The notes under the pieces were generated by a model. It worked only from the letters and a program-made list of their open reading frames with translations, was not told the origin of the DNA and did no database searches. Of a stretch of DNA of 9,448 nucleotides, positions 1-6,704 are shown one piece after another; positions within the stretch are counted from its first letter, which is position 1; each line of letters opens with the position of its first letter. This DNA comes from an uncultured Bacilli bacterium. GTDB lineage: Bacteria; Bacillota_I; Bacilli_A; RF39; UBA660. Made by a program: the position numbers and the translations under genes. The stretch covers positions 1 through 9,448 of the forward strand of contig CANQZH010000028.1 in assembly GCA_947628245.1 (NCBI GenBank). Reading direction: 5' to 3'.

Positions 1-185
1 TTTATATCATAGTAATAATACATCATACTTGTAAATAAACTTTTACCAAATCTTCCTGGTCTTAAATAAAATAAAGTTTTTCCTATATTTTCCAATTTTT
101 CTAAATACATAGTTTTATCTATATAATAATACTTTTCTTCAATTAATGTTTTAAAATCAACTATTCCATATGGTATTTTTTTCAT
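1..185 (-). CDS. AAA-ATPase-like protein (PF09820-type), N-terminal fragment
   Basis: Only the first 61 codons are present; the gene runs off the left edge. The ATG at 185-183 is preceded two codons upstream by an in-frame TAA, so the protein cannot start earlier, and a modest SD (AAGTAGG) lies upstream. The visible pattern is an N-terminal IPYG..DF, a YYYIDKT motif near residues 22-28, and then a LRPGRFGKSL stretch near residues 43-52. This matches the start of the AAA-ATPase-like family, whose P-loop-like segment usually reads RPRRFGKT and which often has a C-terminal PD-(D/E)XK nuclease-like domain beyond the part seen here. The role of the family is not established, and it is often multicopy in gut bacteria. 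Two overlapping TATAAT hexamers at 221-211 (minus) could be its -10, but no good -35 is visible. Confidence 0.75.
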   Translation of the reverse strand, partial: MKKIPYGIVDFKTLIEEKYYYIDKTMYLEKLENIGKTLFYLRPGRFGKSLFTSMMYYYYDI

Positions 186-229
186 TACTTAAGCCTACTT
201 TCTTATAACAATTATATTATATATTTTAA

Positions 230-251
230 AAAAATACTAATAATTATTTTT
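230..251 (-). terminator. Weak AT-only hairpin at the end of dtd
   Basis: On the minus strand AAAAATA and TATTTTT can pair (7 bp, 8-base loop), and the second arm continues into a T-run. The hairpin overlaps the dtd stop codon. It contains no G-C pair, so it is a weak candidate for the end of the comN-mbl-rel-dtd transcript; such hairpins arise easily by chance in this base composition. Confidence 0.3.
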
Positions 252-684
252 ACATTTCTAATATAATTGTTGTAGGTCCTAAATTAGTAAAATCTACTTT
301 CATATCAGCTCCAAATATTCCAGTTTCAACATTAGTATATTTTCTTAATTCTTCATTAAACTTATCATATAAAATATTTGCTTCTTCTCCATTTAAAGCT
401 TTAATGTAACTTGGTCTATTACTTTTAGAAGAATCAGCATATAAAGTAAATTGACTAACTGATAGAATAGTTCCACCTACATCTAATAAACTTTTATTCA
501 TAACGTTATTTTCATCTTCAAATATTCTTAAATTAACTATTTTACGAGCCATTTTTTCTAAAACACCCGTTTTTTCTTCATAAGTAAAACCCACTAATAA
601 CATTAAACCAAAATCACATTTACCAACTACTTTATTATCAACAATAACTTTCGCATTTTCACATTTTTGCACAATTACTTTCAT
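250..684 (-). CDS. dtd: D-aminoacyl-tRNA deacylase
   Basis: Cytoplasmic translation quality-control enzyme that removes D-amino acids (and glycine mischarged on tRNA-Ala) from tRNAs. The 144-residue length is that of the DTD family. Visible signatures are the N-terminal MKVIVQK strand, NLRIFED at 51-57, the active-site SQFTL motif at 77-81, ETGIFGADMKV at 120-130, and NLGPTT at 134-139, which carries the Gly-Pro pair (136-137) of the cross-subunit chiral selector. The ATG overlaps the rel stop codon in an ATGA (684-681), so translation is probably coupled to rel. The rel-dtd order is widely conserved in Firmicutes. Nothing looks damaged. Confidence 0.97.
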   Translation of the reverse strand: MKVIVQKCENAKVIVDNKVVGKCDFGLMLLVGFTYEEKTGVLEKMARKIVNLRIFEDENNVMNKSLLDVGGTILSVSQFTLYADSSKSNRPSYIKALNGEEANILYDKFNEELRKYTNVETGIFGADMKVDFTNLGPTTIILEM

Positions 685-2813
685 TTTCTTTTAACCTTCT
701 TTACAACTTTTAAACTATATAAACTATTAATAAAATCATCTAATTCATCTTTTGATTTAACTTTAACTGTCATTTCATAGATAGTATTTAAATCAATAAC
801 TTTAGTTTTAATATTATAAACATTAACATTTTTAGTAGTTGCTTTACTTATAATATCTAATAAATTATTTTTAGCTGTAATAGTTTCAATTACAATACTT
901 GTTTCATAAGTATTTTCTTTTTCTTTATTCCATTCTACATTTATTAATCTTTTTTCATCTTTTAAAATATTTTCACAATCTTTACGATGAATTTTAACAC
1001 CTTCTCCTTTAGTTATAAAACCAATTATTTCATCACCATAAACAGGTTTACAACAATTAGCAAAAGACACTAAAATATCAGTTGCTCCATTTACTAAAAC
1101 TTCATTTTTAGCTTTATTTATTTTAGGAGATGTTCTCATCATTTTAGCCATTAAAGCATCAGCAGCATTTTTCTTATCAGATGAGATAACATCAATAATA
1201 TAAGCTGAAGTATATCTTAAAGAACCAATTGCAAAATAAATATCAGTTAAATCATTAAAATGTAATTCGCGACATAATTTCTTGATATTATCACTACTTA
1301 AAACTTCTTCAAATGCTAGTTTACGTTTTCTTAATTCATTATTAAGTAAATTTTTCCCTTTAAGAGTTATTTCATCTTTTTCTTGTTTACTAAAATATGA
1401 TTTAATTCGATTCTTCGCGTGAGATGTTTTAACAAAATTTAACCATTCTTTATTAGGGGTTGAATTAGGATTAGTTTTTATTTCAATAATATCATTATTT
1501 TGTAATTCGTAATCTAATGGAACAATAGCATCATTTACAATAGCTCCGATTGTTGTATCGCCTACACCTGAGTGAATACGGTAAGCAAAATCTATTGGAG
1601 TTGAGTGTATTGGAAGTTCTACTACATCTCCTTTAGGGGTAAAAACATAAATACAATCATTTAAAAAATCATTTTGAACTTGGCTATTAAAATCTTCACT
1701 AGTAATATTATCACTTGTTTCAATTAAGTTTCTAAATAATTCTAATTTTTGTTCCATTAAGCTTTTTGTTTTTTTAGCTCCACCTTCTTTGTAAGACCAG
1801 TGAGATGCAATTCCTTTTTCCGCAATTAAATCCATTTCTTTAGTTCTAATTTGAACTTCATAACGATGATTATCATTACCAAATATTCCCGTATGTAAAG
1901 ATTGATACATATTTTCTTTAGGCATTGCAATATAATCTTTAAATCTTCCTGGAATAGGACGATACTTCGCGTGAATTAAACCAATAGCTAGATAACAATC
2001 ACTTACTTTATCTACAATAATTCTTAAAGCTAAAATATCATAAATTTGATTCCATTTTTTACCATTACTTAATTTATTATAAATACTATAAACACTTTTT
2101 ACTCGACTTTTAATATGAAAAGATATATTATGTTCAATTAACATTTCACTAATTTCACTTTGCATTTCTAAAAGATTATCTTCTAATTCTCTTCTTGATA
2201 AAGCAAGTTTTTCTTCAATATCTTTATAAACATCAGGTTTACTATATTTTAAACACCAATCTTCCATTTCACTTTTCCAAGCATTAATACCTAAACGATG
2301 GGCAATGGGAATTAAGACATTCATTGTTTCATCAATTTTTCTTCTTAAAGCTTCTTTTTCTAAAACATCACCAGTTCTTAAATTATGAATTCGATCAGCC
2401 ATTTTAATAAATAAAACTCGAACATCTTTAGCAAGTCCTACTAAAACTTTTCTTAAATTTAGACTAGCTGCATTAGAATCATCAGTTAATTCTAATTTAT
2501 TCATTTTAGAAATAGAATCAACAAGCATTGCAATATCTTCGCCAAAAAGTTCTTTAATTTCATCAATAGTGGAACCTCCGTGATTAACCGTCTCGTGTAA
2601 TAAAGCAGCACATATAGAATCAACATCATAATTTAAATCACTTAAAATATAAGCGACATTTAAAGGATGTAAGATATAATCATCACCATTTAATCTTTTT
2701 TTATTTTTAGGATGTTCTAAAGCATAAGCATAAGCTTGTTTTATTTTTAAAATATCATTTTCAGGTATTTCATTTATAACTTTTTCAATTAATTTATCAA
2801 TAGTTAAATCCAC
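681..2813 (-). CDS. rel: RelA/SpoT-family (p)ppGpp synthetase with altered hydrolase motif
   Basis: Long RelA/SpoT homologue (710 aa), which makes pppGpp/ppGpp from ATP and GTP/GDP during the stringent response. Domain order: HD domain (about 20-175), synthetase (about 230-345), TGS (385-447), zinc-finger-like region with C587/C588, H609 and C613, and a C-terminal ACT domain (about 637-710). The synthetase is intact: RFKD at 290-293, YQSLHT at 303-308, EVQIRT from 319. RFKD is the form typical of bifunctional Rel. The HD domain keeps H49, H73, D140 and N144, but the usual HDxxED reads H73-E74-T-V-N77-H78, so three metal or catalytic residues are replaced and hydrolysis may be lost or changed. 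Start: a GTG at 2822 makes a GTGA overlap with the upstream gene, but it lies inside the SD AAGGAAGTG. The GTG at 2813 has correct spacing (8 bases after GGAAG) and is preferred. Confidence 0.95.
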   Translation of the reverse strand: MDLTIDKLIEKVINEIPENDILKIKQAYAYALEHPKNKKRLNGDDYILHPLNVAYILSDLNYDVDSICAALLHETVNHGGSTIDEIKELFGEDIAMLVDSISKMNKLELTDDSNAASLNLRKVLVGLAKDVRVLFIKMADRIHNLRTGDVLEKEALRRKIDETMNVLIPIAHRLGINAWKSEMEDWCLKYSKPDVYKDIEEKLALSRRELEDNLLEMQSEISEMLIEHNISFHIKSRVKSVYSIYNKLSNGKKWNQIYDILALRIIVDKVSDCYLAIGLIHAKYRPIPGRFKDYIAMPKENMYQSLHTGIFGNDNHRYEVQIRTKEMDLIAEKGIASHWSYKEGGAKKTKSLMEQKLELFRNLIETSDNITSEDFNSQVQNDFLNDCIYVFTPKGDVVELPIHSTPIDFAYRIHSGVGDTTIGAIVNDAIVPLDYELQNNDIIEIKTNPNSTPNKEWLNFVKTSHAKNRIKSYFSKQEKDEITLKGKNLLNNELRKRKLAFEEVLSSDNIKKLCRELHFNDLTDIYFAIGSLRYTSAYIIDVISSDKKNAADALMAKMMRTSPKINKAKNEVLVNGATDILVSFANCCKPVYGDEIIGFITKGEGVKIHRKDCENILKDEKRLINVEWNKEKENTYETSIVIETITAKNNLLDIISKATTKNVNVYNIKTKVIDLNTIYEMTVKVKSKDELDDFINSLYSLKVVKKVKRK

Positions 2814-2818
2814 AATTT

Positions 2819-3445
2819 TCACTTCCTTATTAATATTTCACATTTAATGTCTTTATTAACTAATTTTTTAAATTTAAGAGCATCTTCAATTTTTCCTACA
2901 GCAAAACCATAATGAGTTGGAATAACTTTTTGAGGTTTTATTTCATTTGTTAAAAACGCTGCTTGTTCATAGTCCATTGTATAAGTCCCACCTATAGGTA
3001 GTAATAAAACATCACATTTGACTTTTAAGGCTTCTTTAGTCGCATCAGTATCACCCGTAATATATAATTTAAAACCATCAAAATCAATTAAATAACCTAC
3101 CCAATTTTGACTTTTTAGATGATACTTACTTTTAAGGTTATAAGCTGGAATAGTTTTAATTTCCATACTTTTTAAAACTAAATTTTCATTAGGTTTTACG
3201 ACATAAATATATTCTTCATTAATACCAACATTTAATAATTCTTCAACTAAATCTTTAGGCGTAATAAAAACAGTATCTTCTTTACGAAGCTCTAAAATAC
3301 TTACTAAAGAGAAATGATCCCAATGAGGATGAGTAATAAAAAGATAATCAGCATCGTGTTTAGCTCCATAATCTAAAGGATCAATATATATTGTTTTAGA
3401 ACCTTTAATTCTAATACTACTTTGTTTATTGACGGTTATTTTCAT
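2819..3445 (-). CDS. MBL-fold metal-dependent hydrolase (UlaG/UPF0173-like)
   Basis: Metallo-beta-lactamase-fold protein of 208 aa. Zinc-ligand motif HPHWDH at 39-44 (H39, H41, D43, H44), IPAYN at 99-103 followed by H109 and WVGY, then GDTD at 131-134 and THYG with H178. This layout matches the UlaG-like / UPF0173 group (L-ascorbate-6-phosphate lactonase relatives), most of which have no known substrate. No signal peptide; cytoplasmic. The ATG at 3445 is chosen because AAAGGGTG sits six bases upstream. A GTG at 3454 lies within that SD and is unlikely to be used. It overlaps the ComN-like gene by 20 bases and stops five bases before the preferred rel start, so it belongs to the same operon. 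The substrate cannot be read from the sequence. Confidence 0.88.
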   Translation of the reverse strand: MKITVNKQSSIRIKGSKTIYIDPLDYGAKHDADYLFITHPHWDHFSLVSILELRKEDTVFITPKDLVEELLNVGINEEYIYVVKPNENLVLKSMEIKTIPAYNLKSKYHLKSQNWVGYLIDFDGFKLYITGDTDATKEALKVKCDVLLLPIGGTYTMDYEQAAFLTNEIKPQKVIPTHYGFAVGKIEDALKFKKLVNKDIKCEILIRK

Positions 3446-3677
3446 TTTGAGCACCCTTTCTTATATAAATATCCATACTATTAGTATTTAATATATCATC
3501 AACCATTTCATCAATAGTTAAACCTTTTTTTTGACACCAAACATTATCACAAAAAAAATGCCAAATTTCTTGTTCTTCAATCATTAATTTTAAAGTAATC
3601 ATTTCTCTTTTTTTACATTTTAAAGCTGGCAATAAACGATTGTATAACTCATCTATTGAATGAAAATTCAAATCCAT
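3426..3677 (-). CDS. ComN-like post-transcriptional regulator family protein
   Basis: Small acidic cytoplasmic protein of 83 aa. The pattern of an N-terminal LYNRLLPALKCKKRE helix (11-25), EIWHFFCDNVW (37-47), then LTIDEMVDDILN (53-64) and a final YIRK fits the post-transcriptional regulator family (PF13797) typified by Bacillus subtilis ComN, which affects comE mRNA localisation and competence. The context supports it: in B. subtilis comN lies beside spoVB in the secDF-recJ-relA region, and here the neighbours are a SpoVB-like gene and rel. The ATG has an excellent SD (AAGGAAG, six bases away) and is first in the operon, just behind the 3748-3720 promoter. Similarity is judged by eye and the protein is short, so the family call is moderate. 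The gene itself is well supported. Confidence 0.68.
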   Translation of the reverse strand: MDLNFHSIDELYNRLLPALKCKKREMITLKLMIEEQEIWHFFCDNVWCQKKGLTIDEMVDDILNTNSMDIYIRKGAQNENNRQ

Positions 3678-3719
3678 ATGAAACTTCCTTCCTAAAATTT
3701 AAGTTAAACTCATAAAATT

Positions 3720-3748
3720 ATTATACAAAAAAGTATGAGAAAGGACAA
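3720..3748 (-). promoter_or_regulatory. Sigma-A promoter of the comN-mbl-rel-dtd operon
   Basis: Minus strand: TTGTCC (3748-3743), 17-base spacer, perfect TATAAT (3725-3720), with a predicted start near 3713. The intergenic region is only 77 bases and divergent. The -35 lies inside the leader of the plus-strand flippase gene. A plus-strand TATTAT (3719-3724) coincides almost exactly with the minus -10 and may be the -10 of the flippase gene, though its -35 is poor. If both are real, polymerases would compete for one site. Confidence 0.72.
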
Positions 3749-3754
3749 GCAAAG

Positions 3755-5044
3755 ATGCATAAAGATCAATTTAAAATGTCGATATTAATTTTATTATTAG
3801 GTGGTTTTATCGTTAAAATTTTAGGTTTTTTAGTAAAAATTATTTACACTAGAATTATTGGAGTTGAAGGAGTATCTTTATATACTATTGTTACTCCTAC
3901 TTATTCATTATTAATTACTTTAGCAACATTTGCTCTTCCTATTAGTATTTCTAAATTAATAAGTGAAAAGCATTATAATACTAAGAAAATAATTTTTTCA
4001 ACAACTTTTCTAATGATTCTTTTAAATTTTTTATTTACGGCAATTATTATTTTTTTAGCACCTTGGATAAGTCATTCTCTTTTAAAAAATGAAGAAAGTT
4101 ATTATTTATTAATTGCAATGGCTTTTACCCTACCTTTTATTAGTATAACTTCAATATTAAAAGGATATTTCTTAGGAAAAATGAATGTTGTACCTAATAC
4201 TATTTCTAATATTTTTGAACAAATAGTTAGAATAATTTTTTTGCTTTTTATTTTACCAATAATTGTTAAAAAATCTCTTTTATTAGGAGTAATTAGTTTA
4301 ATATTATTAAATATTATAAGTGAAATTACAAGTATTATTGTTTTTAGTTTTTACTTACCTAAAAATAAAATAATTCATAAAGATGAATTAATTCCTAATA
4401 AAAATATTTTAAGGAATATTTTAGATACTTCAATACCAAGTGTTTCATCAAGATTTATTGGGAATATTGGATTTTTTTTAGAGCCAATCATTTTAACACA
4501 TTTTCTTTTATTAAGTGGATATTCTAATGAATATATTTTAAGAGAATATGCTGCTTATAATGCTTATGCCTTAGGTCTTTTAACCTTACCATCATTTTTT
4601 ATAGCCGCGATTTGTCAAATATTAGTACCAGAGATTAGTAAATATAATGCTAGTAAGAATAAAAAAATGGTTAGACGTAGACTTAATCAAGCTTTATTTT
4701 ATTCCTTTTTAATTGGTTTAACTTCTTCTTTAATAATTCTTGCTTTTCGTAATCAAATTTTATTTGCTTTATATAAAACGACTTTAGGAAGTGATTATAT
4801 CTTTATTCTAGCTCCTTTCTTTGTCCTATTTTATTTAGAAGCTCCTTTAATAAGTACTCTTCAAGCAATTGGTAATGCTAAAGCAAGTATGAAAATAACT
4901 TTTTATGGCGAAATTGTTAAATTAGGAACATTAATTATTTTATCACTATGTAAAATTGGTTTATTTTCATTAGTAATAGCTGAAATTGTAAACATTTTCT
5001 TTGTAGTTATCTTAGATTTTAAAAATCTTAAAAATTTCATTTAA
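3755..5044 (+). CDS. SpoVB-like lipid/oligosaccharide flippase (MOP superfamily)
   Basis: Integral membrane protein of 429 aa with about 12 hydrophobic helices spread over its whole length, beginning at residue 7. The N-terminus (GGFIVKILGFLVKIIYTRIIG, then GVSLYTIVTPTYSLL around 37-51) is typical of the SpoVB/YtgP branch of the polysaccharide-transport/MurJ superfamily, whose members flip undecaprenyl-linked precursors for cell-wall or polysaccharide synthesis. B. subtilis SpoVB is longer (over 500 aa, 14 helices), so the last helix pair is probably missing here. The reading frame is intact and ends in a normal TAA. ATG with AAAGGA nine bases upstream. Proximity to the ComN-like gene is the reason to favour the SpoVB branch. 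A role in sporulation cannot be assumed; lipid II or another glycolipid may be the substrate. Confidence 0.85.
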   Translation: MHKDQFKMSILILLLGGFIVKILGFLVKIIYTRIIGVEGVSLYTIVTPTYSLLITLATFALPISISKLISEKHYNTKKIIFSTTFLMILLNFLFTAIIIFLAPWISHSLLKNEESYYLLIAMAFTLPFISITSILKGYFLGKMNVVPNTISNIFEQIVRIIFLLFILPIIVKKSLLLGVISLILLNIISEITSIIVFSFYLPKNKIIHKDELIPNKNILRNILDTSIPSVSSRFIGNIGFFLEPIILTHFLLLSGYSNEYILREYAAYNAYALGLLTLPSFFIAAICQILVPEISKYNASKNKKMVRRRLNQALFYSFLIGLTSSLIILAFRNQILFALYKTTLGSDYIFILAPFFVLFYLEAPLISTLQAIGNAKASMKITFYGEIVKLGTLIILSLCKIGLFSLVIAEIVNIFFVVILDFKNLKNFI

Positions 5045-5059
5045 TCTTCCTATAAACTA

Positions 5060-5068
5060 TGCTAAAAT
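5060..5068 (+). promoter_or_regulatory. Extended -10 promoter for the 30-aa peptide gene
   Basis: TGCTAAAAT gives a TG-N extension plus a -10 matching TATAAT at five of six positions, 23 bases before the ATG at 5091. The corresponding -35 region overlaps the flippase stop codon and is poor, which an extended -10 can tolerate. Flippase transcripts may also read into this gene, since no terminator is seen between them. Confidence 0.5.
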
Positions 5069-5090
5069 AAAATTAATAAGGAGAGAGAAA

Positions 5091-5183
5091 ATGAAAAAGA
5101 ATAAACCAGGAATATTTACTACTATAATTTTATTTATTGTTAGCTTTTTTAGTGAAGTTGCTAGAGCTTCTAAAAAGTATTAA
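5091..5183 (+). CDS. Small single-pass membrane peptide (30 aa), unknown function
   Basis: A complete 30-codon frame from ATG to TAA. The support is unusually good for its size: a near-perfect SD (AAGGAGAGAG, 5078-5087), an extended -10 just upstream, and an intrinsic terminator starting at its stop codon. The peptide has a basic start (MKKNKPG), one hydrophobic segment (about residues 8-20) and a charged tail (EVARASKKY), so it should sit in the membrane as a single helix. I do not recognise the family. It could be a regulatory small membrane protein, a toxin of a type I system (no antisense RNA is evident), or a partner of the upstream flippase. Confidence 0.6.
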   Translation: MKKNKPGIFTTIILFIVSFFSEVARASKKY

Positions 5184-5207
5184 AAAACATCTATCACAGA
5201 TGTTTTT
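5183..5207. terminator. Bidirectional intrinsic terminator
   Basis: Ten-base-pair stem (5183-5192 with 5198-5207) around the five-base loop ATCAC. T-rich sequence follows on the plus strand, and a run of six T follows on the minus strand. It ends the flippase/small-peptide transcript on one side and the tRNA-Glu (plus any scpB read-through) on the other. Confidence 0.85.
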
Positions 5208-5216
5208 ATTTTCAAT

Positions 5217-5293
5217 TGGTAGTCTGTACGGGATTTGAACCCGTGTATACGAGCTTGAGAGGCGCGCGTGTTTAACCCCTTCACCAACAGACC
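5217..5293 (-). tRNA. tRNA-Glu (anticodon CTC), CCA encoded
   Basis: The 74-base tRNA plus encoded CCA folds as a cloverleaf: acceptor stem GGTCTGT/ACAGACT (first pair G-U), D stem GTG/CAC with GG in the loop, anticodon loop CTCTCAA with anticodon CTC, five-base variable loop, and T arm ACGGG-TTCAAAT-CCCGT. Discriminator A. The anticodon reads GAG (Glu), and the GGTTAA D loop and general layout resemble Firmicutes tRNA-Glu. The anticodon stem CGCGC/GCTCG contains a C29-U41 mismatch at its centre. It has its own promoter (5339-5311) and terminator (5207-5183). Confidence 0.93.
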
Positions 5294-5310
5294 ATTTAAA
5301 AGACGTTTAT

Positions 5311-5339
5311 ATTGTATCAAAAAATTTTCTAAATGACAA
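5311..5339 (-). promoter_or_regulatory. Promoter of tRNA-Glu
   Basis: Minus strand TTGTCA (5339-5334), 17-base spacer ending in TGA, then TACAAT (5316-5311): a strong extended -10 sigma-A promoter 17 bases before the tRNA 5' end. The -35 directly abuts the scpB stop codon (5342-5340), so the tRNA is expressed independently of scpAB. Confidence 0.85.
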
Positions 5340-5897
5340 CTAAACTTCCTTATAAATTGAAGTAAATAATTCTTCATCACTAGCTTCATTATTATTTTCT
5401 TCTATTTTAGGTAAATCATCTATTGTTGCTAAACCAAAATAATCTAAAAATTCACTAGTAGTTTTATATAAATTAGGACGACCAGGCATACTACTTTTAC
5501 CTGATTCTTTTATTAAACCTTTGGCTAATAACTTTCTAATAGTATAATCAGATGATACTCCTCGATAAGCATCTATTTCAGCTCTTGTAATAGGCTCATT
5601 ATAAGCTATAATTGCTAAAACTTCTAAAGCTGATTGAGATAAATTATTTGATTCAGGAGTTAAAATTAATTTTTGATAATAACTTTTATGTTCTTCTTTA
5701 GTAGTTAATTTAAAAGCATTTCCTAAAAATCTAATTCTTAATCCTCGATCTTTAGCTTCATAATTTTGTCTTAATTTAACTAATAATTCTTTAGCTTCAT
5801 CTTTATTAATTTCTAAAATATTAGTAATTTGTTCTAAAGTAATACCTTCATCACCTGCGATAAAAAGTAAACCTTCTAAAACACCTAATAAATCCAT
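5340..5897 (-). CDS. scpB: Segregation and condensation protein B
   Basis: Kleisin-interacting subunit of the SMC-ScpA-ScpB condensin, needed for chromosome compaction and segregation. The 185-aa protein has two winged-helix domains: the first from MDLLGVLEGLLFIAGDEG to about residue 70, the second from about residue 85 (SQSALEVLAIIAYNEPITRAEI) to about 155, with the conserved GRPNLYKTT near the end of the second. Tail acidic. The ATG at 5897 overlaps the scpA stop as TAATG with GGAGG four bases upstream, so it is translationally coupled. An in-frame TTG at 5918 would extend it by seven residues, but that region contains the SD. Ends in TAG immediately before the tRNA promoter. Confidence 0.96.
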   Translation of the reverse strand: MDLLGVLEGLLFIAGDEGITLEQITNILEINKDEAKELLVKLRQNYEAKDRGLRIRFLGNAFKLTTKEEHKSYYQKLILTPESNNLSQSALEVLAIIAYNEPITRAEIDAYRGVSSDYTIRKLLAKGLIKESGKSSMPGRPNLYKTTSEFLDYFGLATIDDLPKIEENNNEASDEELFTSIYKEV

Positions 5898-6622
5898 TAA
5901 TCCATCCTCCAAATCCAAATTGTCTTAAATGAATCTTCTTGAGATATCTTTACCATCTTTTCTTTACTCATTTCTAAAATAGCTAGAAAAGTAGCAATTA
6001 TATATTCTTTAGTGTTATATTCAAATAACTCAATAAAATCACATTTACTTTTATTTTCTAATTTTTTTCTAATCCATAATTTTCTACTTTCAACACTTAT
6101 TTCTTTTCTAGTAATTTTAGTATGTTTTGGTTCTTTATAATGAAGACGATTTAAAACTTCTTCTAAAGCTTTAACTAAATCATCAGCACTTAAACCATTT
6201 TCATTAAATAATTCATAACCATTGGCATAATCTTTAACATTTTCAGGTAATTTAGTATAAATATCTTTTCTTTTTTCTTCTAAATTTTGAAAATCTTTAG
6301 TTATTTCTTTATATTGTTCATATAAAATAATTTTATTTTTTAAATCTTCTTCACTATTTATTTCAAATTCATCACTATCATTATCTTCTTCAACTTTGCC
6401 AATTAATTTTTTACTTTTAAGATGAATTAAAGTTGCTGCCATAACTAAAAATGATGAAGAAATATCAATATTTAAATTTTGAACTTCATTAATATAATTT
6501 AAATATTTATCAATAATTTCACTCATTTTAATTTCATAAATATCCAATTTTGTTTCTTTAACTAAATGTAATAAAAGATCCATTGGTCCTTCAAAATTTA
6601 AAATTGATACTTGAAACTCCAT
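5897..6622 (-). CDS. scpA: Segregation and condensation protein A (kleisin)
   Basis: Bacterial kleisin (241 aa) that bridges the SMC heads and binds ScpB. The N-terminus FEGPMDLLLHLVKETKLDIYEIKMSEI (10-36) is the diagnostic ScpA stretch. The middle is a charged, Glu/Lys-rich linker containing an acidic insert (VEEDNDSDEFEINSEED), and the C-terminal about 80 residues form the winged helix (YIIATFLAILEMSKEKMVKISQ). ATG with AGGAG nine bases upstream and its own promoter at 6670-6642. It forms a two-gene operon with scpB; no smc gene is in the window. Confidence 0.96.
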   Translation of the reverse strand: MEFQVSILNFEGPMDLLLHLVKETKLDIYEIKMSEIIDKYLNYINEVQNLNIDISSSFLVMAATLIHLKSKKLIGKVEEDNDSDEFEINSEEDLKNKIILYEQYKEITKDFQNLEEKRKDIYTKLPENVKDYANGYELFNENGLSADDLVKALEEVLNRLHYKEPKHTKITRKEISVESRKLWIRKKLENKSKCDFIELFEYNTKEYIIATFLAILEMSKEKMVKISQEDSFKTIWIWRMD

Positions 6623-6641
6623 ATTTATACACTCCTAGTTC

Positions 6642-6670
6642 ATTATACTTAATTATTAACAAGTTTGCAA
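6642..6670 (-). promoter_or_regulatory. Promoter of scpA-scpB
   Basis: Minus strand TTGCAA (6670-6665), 17-base spacer, perfect TATAAT (6647-6642), 20 bases upstream of the scpA ATG. It lies directly after the mscL terminator. Confidence 0.75.
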
Positions 6671-6671
6671 A

Positions 6672-6704
6672 CTAAAAAAAACTAAGTTATTATTTCTTAG
6701 TTTT
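6672..6704 (-). terminator. Intrinsic terminator after mscL
   Basis: Stem AAAACTAAG/CTTAGTTTT (6704-6696 with 6686-6678, nine pairs, nine-base loop) continuing into a run of T on the minus strand. The mscL stop codon and last codons lie within the hairpin. Confidence 0.75.

Noticed and set aside
5180..5389. 69-codon minus-strand open frame
   Set aside because: It runs through the terminator, the whole tRNA-Glu and its promoter, and the end of scpB in another frame; no protein-like features.
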